Shown here in pieces: positions 56,096-64,000 of a stretch of DNA of 64,000 nt (position 1 is the first letter of the stretch; every line of letters begins with the position of its first letter). The notes beneath the pieces are model-generated. The model worked only from the letters and a program-made list of their open reading frames with translations. It was not told the DNA's origin and ran no database searches. The position numbers and the translations under genes are program-made. The DNA comes from Batrachochytrium dendrobatidis JAM81 (Eukaryota > Chytridiomycota > Chytridiomycetes > Rhizophydiales), in assembly GCF_000203795.2 (NCBI RefSeq), contig NW_006281113.1:16735-80734 (forward strand), given 5' to 3'.

Positions 56096-57773
56096 TCAAA
56101 TTTTCTTGTAACCAAACTTTAGCCGCTTGGTACCACGGAGAGTACTACCAAGTCGCAACGATCTCCTAAGAGTAGATCTGCCATCTGAACTTGAAGTACT
56201 TGGTTGTTCAGGCAATCTAACACTATGCATCAAATTCATGATCAGTATCAATATATCAATCGACACATCCACACATCAATACCAAACAACTTACTGTGAT
56301 GATGACCAGAGCACTTGATCACTGTTTGAAATAGTAGGATATCCATCAGTCGCGACTTCGCATCCACATCCAGGACCAAACCCAATGCGTTTATGTACTC
56401 GATCAAATGTCAATATAAGTCGGGTCATAAATGATATAGCAAGAACTGCTCTGTCATTTGAGCCAACTCTTATAGCAAACACAACTATAATCCAACATGT
56501 ATGTCAGTCAGGTTAATCAAACGGCACATATTGCATACAATTGTCAAATATTTACATTTTTCAGAATCATATCTCTGCATATAGTCTCTAGGACCCAGTT
56601 TGATCTCTACAACGGAGTTGCGATTGTCATCAGTTACGGGGTTTTCAGAAAACATTGTAATTGAAAACGACGGCAGCTTTTCCCACTTGATATTGTAGTT
56701 GGATGTGGGCACTAGATAATGTTTCAAAAATATGCCATCAATTTCTTCCGGATTGAGCTTGCGCTTGTGTTCGGATTTAGTCTTTCTGACAGTAATCGCA
56801 CCACTATCAACAATAGCATCAACCAACGCTTTCACTACTACTCTAGGGAAATGCATAAATGTACAACATGTATGTATAACCGAGTACAAAGTATGTCCAT
56901 GCTTTACTTTTTTTTGGAATTCATCGGGTAGATCCACTTTTTTGCCATTGACTAGTATACTCTTGATGTTGACAGTAAATTCATCATTTGATGGTGATTG
57001 TACCCATGCAACACTTGTTCCATCTGTTCCACATTTTGCAGTTACGTCCGTGTTTCCTATATTGATGAAGCTCTCTGAAGTCATGCCATAAGGACATAGT
57101 TGAAGACCAATCTCGTTATTGGGAATGGCACCATCATTATACAAAGCATCTATCGCAGGGACTCGTGAATGATGTTTTGACAACGAGGGATAGCCAAATC
57201 CAAATACTCCATCAAACCCTGGACTGATACCAACTATATCTGCCGATTGTTTTTCAACTGCTATTACTGGTAAATTGATGTCAGTTATCCTAGTACCCGG
57301 AATCGTCACAGCGGCTGTGGAACTAACTCCATTATACTTTTTGCCCCTGTACTTTATAGTAACGGGTTCCCCACTTGAAATACTTTGTATAGCCAAACCT
57401 ACATCGTCATTTGAACTAGGAAGTGGTACAACTACATCAGAGAAATCTGATTCGACTCGTAAATTCAACTATTTTAAACAAGTGTGAGATTGATTCAACG
57501 TGGTGTAAATTGATATCAAACTACAATCCATGACATGATACATACATCAACTCCATCAACATTGGATTTGATTGTGTAACATTGTCCAGCATCACCACCC
57601 AATTCAACGGGTGATCGTTTTGACAGCCTATTGTTTGATTGGCCGGCACTTTCAAAAGGTGAATCTAATGAAACTCGAACTGCAGCAACCGCCTGTAACG
57701 CAAGTAGAATGCATTCTAGAGTAATCAACATTGTATAGAGTAGTGTGATGAAAATGGTTTGAATCTGATACAT
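56096..57773 (-). CDS. Secreted pepsin-like aspartyl protease homolog lacking the first catalytic motif
   Basis: Four exons with good splice sites give 485 residues: 57773-57546, 57468-56556, 56484-56295 and 56222-56096. The introns are 77, 71 and 72 bases (donors GTATGT, GTAAAT, GTAAGT; acceptors AATAG, TATAG, CATAG). The second donor is the only one in frame, although GTATGC lies nearby. N-terminal signal peptide, then a propeptide ending LSKR, a Kex2-type site. The family's first DTG/DSG should lie at residues 82-84 but reads E-S-D (RVESDFSDVVVP). The second motif is intact (AIVDSGAITV, D297). The C-terminal block RLILTFDRVHKRIGFG is typical of A1 peptidases, and a basic Ser-rich tail ends the protein. 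With one catalytic Asp replaced by Glu and the Gly gone, peptidase activity is doubtful. It may act as a binding or decoy protein. Confidence 0.8.
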
Positions 57774-57853
57774 GACTGCCGTTTTATAACGACGGCAGCT
57801 TCAAGGGTGACAACAAGCAATCTCCAAACGGATATTTAAAAAACGCCAAATAC

Positions 57854-57893
57854 ACCCTGTAGGGTTAACAAACCCAGAAACACCTTGTAGGGT
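57854..57893 (-). promoter_or_regulatory. Paired ACCCTGTAGGGT palindromes upstream of the protease
   Basis: ACCCTGTAGGGT (57854-57865) and ACCTTGTAGGGT (57882-57893), 28 bases apart centre to centre, lie 80-120 bases upstream of the start codon. The same pair is preserved at 24712-24751. Confidence 0.6.
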
Positions 57894-57899
57894 GAATCA

Positions 57900-58640
57900 A
57901 TACACAAATATTGCTGTTGATGCATAATCAACCTCACTAGTATGCTGCATTAACATTTCCAATTGCGGTCATGTATCCAGTAACCAGATAGCGTCAGATC
58001 ATTACCCTGATCATGGATATTTATCATCACAACTACAATCCATTACTATAGCATATACTGACACTGTATACCAAATGTTTGACTGATTGTTCAATCAGTC
58101 ATGTTTGGGATCACCCGGACACAACAGCATCAAACAACCTGTTGTTGCAGTATTTCAAAACCATGACTTTTCCATTGGTATGACTGCACAGTCATTTTAG
58201 GTCAATGTAGACTGTATACATCAAACACTGCTGATTGTGTCACAACATGATCAACATCAAACTCGGAAATCTGTCGTTGATACACCGAATGAGTGACATT
58301 GTACTATAATTGAATTGGGGATTTACAGGTCGTTCAACAAACTGGCCGTGTCAACAGGTCAGATTGTCATCGTGGTACATGAACCATAATGGATGATCAT
58401 GCCATTCAAATCAGCACACAATCTACTGGTATATGCAATACAACACCACCAATACAAATCAATACAAACCCAATCACAAACGTGGTGTTGAATCCAATGC
58501 ATGCGAGTACTTTTAAACACATGATACACACTGATGGTGATGGTTGCTGACAGTCACATTGCAGTGTACATGTCCAATAGTGTCCACTGTCATGTCGATT
58601 GTTTCTATCCGTGACATCCAACTGTACTTGTATTCAATGT
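57900..58640 (-). repeat. Protease upstream flank, duplicated at 24.76-25.49 kb
   Basis: About 740 bases closely match 24760-25490 in the same orientation. They contain no supported gene. Confidence 0.65.
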
Positions 58641-58985
58641 CTAACAAATACAACACAGTAAACTAGCCACGAGTATCCAAGAGTATGTCAATTGATGTAA
58701 TCTACCAAAACAGCACGAGTGCAATACAGTTGGTGCAAGATAAAGTGCTTGATTTTACGTGAATATTACGAGTTTGCAAGTAAATATCAATTGGATTGCA
58801 ATCGATGACAGTGTAAATTCTGCAACATCAGATTCGTGTTTATACATGACTGACAATGAACTAGATTGCAAACCATATCCAGACAGATTCAACCAACTGC
58901 TCAACTCCAACAGAAACCACACAGTTCTGCACTTTGTGGTCTCGAGTCCACTAACACAAACTTGTATCTTTGCATTCAAACTCAG

Positions 58986-60757
58986 ATGGGCTTAAAACAA
59001 AAGTCAAGAAAACGACAACGAGCATTAGACAAAGTGTATGAGGTCGAGGCTATTGTTGATTTTAGAATCAATGAGGTGTGTGGGGTTGCTTTTACAGACA
59101 GTTCAACTGTTTCTACAACCTTGTCAATACATACTGCTGGTTATACTATTATGAATGGCAGTCTGCATATCAACCACACTGGACATTCGTCAATGATAAA
59201 GAACACATGTTGATGCTTATCATAGAGTGATGGCTGTATTGCTTCAACACATAACTTGTACAGCAGTACTACAATCACCCGAGTTTTATAAACTGGACTA
59301 TTGACATCCTGCTTAAACACTCGACTCATTCTCGACAAGCATACCAACCCTTGCTTATTGCCTTTTGTTTCAGTCCATTTTACACCCCAATACAACTACT
59401 CTAACCTTCCAGCCTCTTTTTACTACGACTATTCGTTGTTGATATACATTATTGTCCGAATAGGGAAAAGAGCAATTCTTTATCAAATGGAAGGGTTATG
59501 CGTCTGTAGAAAACACCTGGGAATCAGCTGGTATGTTATTCCAATCTACAACACATGAACTCTATTAAACACGCCTTTTGTTCAAATGTCGCCAAGCAGA
59601 TAATGTCTGCAGCCATGTAGTCTACTGCATGCTCAAATTGCTCATGACTATCCAATGATTTGAACATTGCACAGTTTTAATATCAATTGTTCCACAAGTA
59701 TGCTCTTGCAGTGAATTTCACTGACATTGTTTATTTAATCACCTGTGCCATTGTGACGACATATAGATGTGGTAAATGTAAGTGTAGCATGCATTGTTGT
59801 ACCAAATGAATGAGTAATCTAACCCGTTTTTGATCATTGGTTCAGGCACCGATATTAATAAAAAAGTTTTGGAATCAGCATCCAAAATTTAAAAATGCCA
59901 CAAAATTGTCCGAATCTACCCATGAATTGGATACCAACACTGAATTACTCAAGGTGCCTGTAATACATCATACAGTGTTGTTTTTATGAATAGTATGCGT
60001 TTGAAACGAGTTTGGCTAATTCTAGTTTACTTGTCCATCAAAAATAACAGTCTCAAAAAAACACTCTTGGTTTGTACTGTTGTCTGCAACTTTTTGTGTT
60101 TGATATGATTTGTGATGGGCTTGATGGTTTCCGTGTATCCCGATATGCCCATGTCTAGTAAGACTAATGCATATACTATGCCAACCGTGTTTAGCTAAAA
60201 ACAAGACTAAATCCCAAAAATCCAAACCAGGCAACAAAAGGAATTCAGAGTTGGATTCATTCACAAAACAGGATACTGTTGATACTGATGAACAAGGTAC
60301 GCATCTACTGCAATATATTTGCCATTTTTGTCAACCCAACTCAAAGCGTGATCACTTGAAGACATATATCAAGAATATTGGCACTGATATAGTTTTTATT
60401 TGTATTGACTAAACTTGATTTTAAAAGACGACCTGAGCAAAGTCTATCATTCGATTGACTCGTTAAGTCGGGCTGTACTTGACAAAGCCTCGTGGGAAAA
60501 CGATGTTGTAAATATCGAAACTATGGAAGCATCTGCCACAGGTGAAGATGATCTTGCTGTTTACATCAACTGGAAAAATGGCAAAAAGACGGTTGTATCC
60601 AGTAAAGTAGCCAATACCAAATGCCCACAAAAGGTGAATGGATTACTATTTGTATTTACCATTGTCTTGAACAGTGCGTTGGATAGGGTAGCGTGCTAAT
60701 CTCTTGATCCTGTTTTAGATTATCAAATTTTACGAAAATCATATCAAGTTTGGATAA
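58986..60757 (+). CDS. HP1-like protein with chromodomain and chromo shadow domain
   Basis: Seven exons can be joined in frame to 205 residues, the usual HP1 size: 58986-59075, 59464-59530, 59712-59728, 59846-59953, 60206-60296, 60428-60633 and 60719-60757. The chromodomain reads YEVEAIVDFRINE, then FFIKWKGYASVENTWES, then APILIKKFWNQH. The aromatic cage residues (Y, W and the Tyr/Glu region) are in place, so it should bind methylated H3K9. A Lys/Ser/Asp hinge follows, then a chromo shadow domain (KASWENDVVNIETM, VYINWKNGKKTV, KCPQKIIKFYENHI) for dimerisation. HP1 acts in heterochromatin and transposon silencing. The third exon is only 17 bases and is inferred from frame and fit. The end of exon 4 could instead be 59959, and the start of exon 5 is uncertain. 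The last intron is well supported (GTGAAT, branch-like GCTAATC, TTTTAG). Confidence 0.8.
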
Positions 60758-60953
60758 ATACTGCAATGTTTTATAATTTGGCTATTCAACCAATGCAATG
60801 CAACGTTGACAGTACAATAGTGCTGTATTGACCATCAATTGTTTTGGTATTGCTGGATATACCTGGGCTGATTTTAACCCGAATATCTAATACACAATTA
60901 AAAATATATATTAAGCCAATTTACGAGTTTACTAGTAGCATATATGGACAGTT

Positions 60954-61494
60954 TGTTGGAATATCCAGACGGATACTCTTAAGCGGTAACCTGTGGCAAA
61001 GCTAGTTCTAAAAAAGCGCCAACTTAAACACAAGTTAAATCCTTTCATCACCAAAAATCCATGTGCACAGTAACTCCATTACACTCATTTCTAGGACTCG
61101 AGCTCTATAAACGGGTAGACGATGTTATTATTAAATTTACTAACTCCAGAAATCAACACTATTGGTTGTCACTTTCGTTTACAACCTCTCATCATTTAAC
61201 GGGTTAATTGTTCGTATCACAAGACACAAACAATCAACTACTATAAAAGCTAGAATGCTTACTCTTATCAATAAACAACTCTTCAAACTATTTCATCTGT
61301 CCAACTACCTTATCAAACCCTTTTCACTACGGTTGAAAAGACTAAGTTTGCTGATCTTGATTTCAAGTGCAACTTCCTCTTGAACTTCTGATTTGTTCTC
61401 TTCTGATAACTACTAACAGTTACAGATTATACTTTACCTACTTTACTATACTACATTTTTAAAACAAATCAACGAAGCTCCTAATATTCTGACA
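60954..61494 (+). mobile_element. Solo LTR, family 2
   Basis: 541 bases from TGTTGGAATATCC to ATATTCTGACA, related to 45897-46446 (inverted) and in part to 21551-21785. It has an ACTATAAAAGC TATA region and CAATAAACAAC as a likely polyadenylation signal. The sequence just after it (GTCATGTGTGTTGATATC) occurs without an LTR at 24058, giving an empty-site comparison for the 3' end. No matching 5-bp duplication was found, and no internal part is present. Confidence 0.8.
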
Positions 61495-62190
61495 GTCATG
61501 TGTGTTGATATCTGATTCGACCAACTGATCAATTTGACTGGTTTGACTCGTTCAAAAATGACGAGCCATCGATATACTTGCAGCAGCATATCATATTCCA
61601 ACTGTTGATATCGTGCATCCAGTATCGATGCAATGTATCAACTCACTCGATATGGTTGGTATTGATCGTTGCAGCTGTCGAGTGCTGTTATTGGCCATGC
61701 ATGTACCAGTTGTATGTGATTGACATTGACCATCATAACATGTATTCAAGTACAACATACATTGTGACATGTGTGATTGACTATAACTGGTGTGGACTGC
61801 AATTGATTGTGCACGGTAGTTTGATATTGTTCGATACTCGGATCATTCAAGTTTGTATTCCTGGTTGTATTCATGACTGGATATTTGATTGGATACTTGA
61901 CATGACTGGTCATATATGATTTGCACAACAGTCTGGATTGTACAATGATCACTGTTCAGATATACATGTCAAGTGCGTGTATAACCAGGTTGACGATTAA
62001 TGCAACTGGTGTGTATTGTATGTATTGTGTGCATATACATGTATGGCTTGATCACTCGACATATAGACCGACACGATAATCAGATCGACAATCAATTCGA
62101 CAACCACCATCACAACCAGGTTGTATGTGGATCATGTTGTAATGTCGAGTGACTGGATACCAGCTCAGTTGCATATAACCCTGCTTGATC
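61495..62190. other. Intergenic DNA, no gene seen
   Basis: AT-rich flank of the duplicated secreted-gene unit. A 113-codon open frame at 61578-61919 has no signature and lies in repeat-type sequence. Confidence 0.4.
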
Positions 62191-62217
62191 TGCACTTGAC
62201 TATATTGTGGCACATTG

Positions 62218-62452
62218 ACCCTTTAGGGTGGATAAGGGCGGATAGCTACACAATCAACCATATTATATTTGAATACATGATCAAGCAGCGGCTCAATCAA
62301 GGCTACAGATTACCATAAGGGGATATCCCTTCAAAGTTACAATGTCACCGAATAGTAAAGCACCATCAACCCTAACAACACAAATCCTTTAGGACGACTA
62401 CCCAACATGCTTTTAATAGTTTCACTCGACGAATATAAATATGGTCCAAAAC
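62218..62452 (+). promoter_or_regulatory. Conserved effector promoter (copy E) with ACCCTTTAGGGT
   Basis: An ACCCTTTAGGGT palindrome-like site at 62218-62229 is followed by the family blocks CAACCCTAACAACAC, TCCTTTAGGACGAC and AACATGCTTTTAATAG, and the TATA box TATAAATA at 62434-62441, 61 bases before the ATG. Confidence 0.7.
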
Positions 62453-62501
62453 TAGCCTGTCAAATAACAACCATTACAACTTGTTTGATCAAACCAATAC
62501 A

Positions 62502-63354
62502 ATGAAACTAGCAATTGCTTTGTCGTCAATCCTGCTTGTTTGCTCTGTTACTACAGCTAACCCAGTCAATCCCAGTGCAACTACAAGCGCTGAACCTAGT
62601 TCTTCTACAGCTGCTTTTACTACAACCACAGATTCCTACTCTAATTTTTTGCCAGCTTCTAGTGTACAGGCTATAAATTCAGTTGATCTTAGTAAACTTT
62701 CAGATGATGATAAAAGTTTGATGGGAAAATATCTAGAAACGAGTGAAAATCATAAAAAGATGAAGGAAACGCAGAGGCCAGCAGAATCTAAAATTTTTGA
62801 TCAAAAAGCATTGATAGAACGTCTGGATGAAAAACATACGAAACTATTGGGTAAATCTCACAACAACGGTGGTTTCGTGTACGAGATTAGAGCCAAGAGG
62901 ATTAAATCAAGACTCGATAAGCAAAAGAAGATTCTTTTGAAACTTGAAAAAGGAGTATCAGAGTCTCAATTTCAAGATTTTGGATTATGATTGGGAATTG
63001 GATGTTATCAGAGAAGAGCTCACAAAGCGCCTGTTTGGAGATGATCTGGATCAATCATCAATTGATTCTTACATAGCGTTTATAAAATTTAATCCCAGAT
63101 TTATTGAAAGCATCTACAGCTCTCTTAATCGCACACCAGGCCAGCAGCCAGGAACCGAGCAAGCCTCTACTAGTGGAACCCAGAATCAATCACAATATCG
63201 TGAAAATCCATCATCCAGTACACATGAAGCTCCCAAATCTTCTCGTCCACAAAAAAAGTCTCGTTCTCATGCAAAGAAAGCTTATACCAAAATTAAGAGT
63301 GGACTTGGATCAGGTCCGAATCAAGACAATACAGATCGCGAACCATTGATTTGA
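62502..63354 (+). pseudogene. Secreted coiled-coil protein, MKLAI family (copy E), frameshifted
   Basis: Starts at the ATG at 62502 with the family signal peptide (MKLAIALSSILLVCSVTTA, then NPVNPSATTS). The frame is open for 162 codons through a Lys/Glu coiled coil (LSDDDKSLMGKYLE, KILLKLEKG) and stops at 62988-62990. From about 62945 a second frame (+1) encodes the rest of the family domain (IREELTKRLFGDD), a Ser/Gln linker with ASTSGTQ, a basic PQKKSRSHAKKAYTK segment and the terminal DREPLI shared with copy C. The paralog copy D reads through this point without a break, so one small indel around 62950-62990 explains the split. It could be a real mutation or a sequencing error. The promoter is fully conserved. 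Confidence 0.7.
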
Positions 63355-63889
63355 ACTCATTCCAACTGATTCAATTGGATTTTTGTTTGAATAAAATATA
63401 ATACAATTGCTACTTGATATTGAATATTGTATGTACATGCATTGTATCTGATCATTGTACACAGTTTGGGTTGACATGGTATCATATTGTACACATTGAT
63501 GATACTGACATGCATGTATGTATTGTGTCGATATGATATTGCCTGTCATGTCGTATTGTGATAATCATGATATTTGAAGCAGTATACCATATTAAACTGA
63601 TCCAATACATGCACGGCTTGAACATATCACAATCAAACATGAACACACCACATTAAATATACGTATAGTATCAGTTTGTCACTAATGAATTGTATTCAAT
63701 CGAGTTTATTGAGAGTTATTGTGTGACTCTTGACAGTGTGGTGAGTGTTTTCAGGTACAGCTACTTGATCAGCTGTAGTTGTTGATGATTAACACCAAGA
63801 ATCCCGATGTACATCATATCAACTATAAATAATCAGGATAATCATCCATTCAACAAATAACCAGTTTTACTGCTATATCTGTTTAGTTT

Positions 63890-64000
63890 TCAAATTTTCT
63901 TGTAACCAAACTTTAGCCGCTTGGTACCACGGAGAGTATTGCCAAGTCGCGAAAATGATCTCCTAAGAGTGGATGCGAGATCTGGAATTGAAGTACTTGG
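63890..64000 (-). CDS. Last exon of a second aspartyl-like protease, cut by the window end
   Basis: Matches exon 4 of the gene at 56.1-57.8 kb, including RGTKRLKFGYKKI at the C-terminus and the stop at 63890-63892. The basic Ser/Arg tail differs at several positions. It lies convergent to copy E at the same distance as in the first pair. The rest is beyond the window. Confidence 0.75.
   Translation of the reverse strand, partial: PSTSIPDLASTLRRSFSRLGNTLRGTKRLKFGYKKI

Noticed and set aside
58759..58995. 78-codon plus-strand frame just upstream of the HP1-like gene
   Set aside because: Different frame from the first HP1 exon, with no recognisable feature. It is probably the upstream region of the HP1-like gene.
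1..64000. tRNA or rRNA genes
   Set aside because: I looked for T-arm-like GTTCGAATCC words and rRNA signatures and saw none convincing. A dedicated tRNA scan would be needed to exclude a tRNA with certainty.

Overview
The window looks like an accessory, effector-rich part of a chytrid fungus genome, most likely Batrachochytrium or a close relative. I base this on the AT-rich, repeat-laden intergenic DNA, short GT-AG introns with GTATGT or GTAAGT donors, two crinkler (CRN)-type proteins, several families of small secreted proteins starting MKFSIAVLSS, MKLAI or MKLVDIL, an expanded secreted aspartyl-protease family, and a fungal DUF4246 protein. The species is an inference from family recognition and was not tested by any search.

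Layout. 1-6.3 kb holds no recognisable gene, only tandem and dispersed repeats. 6.5-7.2 kb is a broken Tc1/mariner-type transposase. A secreted-protein gene lies at 8.4-9.1 kb (-), a broken secreted coiled-coil gene at 11.5-12.1 kb (-), and the first CRN gene at 12.4-14.1 kb (-). 16.9-17.9 kb carries the first MKLVDIL gene (-), 19.4-20.3 kb a stop-interrupted secreted gene (-), 22.9-23.8 kb a secreted gene (+), 24.4-24.6 kb a solitary first exon of an aspartyl protease (-), 26.8-27.8 kb the second MKLVDIL gene (+), and 29.2-31.1 kb the second CRN gene (-), whose first 71 codons and upstream region copy the first. 31.5-36.8 kb is eroded DNA with protein-like fragments. 36.8-42.8 kb is a complete Copia LTR retrotransposon with apparently identical LTRs and a 5-bp target duplication, about 300 bp upstream of a secreted-protein gene at 43.1 kb. 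Then follow a secreted gene at 44.7-45.6 kb (-), a solo LTR, the third MKLVDIL gene (47.2-48.1 kb, -), a decayed armadillo-like plus DUF4246 reading frame (49.3-52.5 kb, +), a secreted gene converging on a four-exon aspartyl-like protease (54.5-57.8 kb), a seven-exon HP1-like chromodomain gene (59.0-60.8 kb, +), another solo LTR, and a second copy of the secreted-gene/protease pair running off the window end.

How it fits together. Most intact genes encode proteins with N-terminal signal peptides. They were multiplied as whole units (promoter, gene and 3' flank), often with a transposon remnant or convergent protease carried along. Five MKF/MKL genes share a promoter with the same three blocks. 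ACCCT/AGGGT motifs, some forming two telomere-like TTAGGG units, lie upstream of otherwise unrelated secreted families, which suggests a shared regulator. Many paralogs are broken by one or two stops or one frameshift, the picture of birth-and-death evolution in an effector locus. The HP1-like gene is the only obvious housekeeping-type gene.
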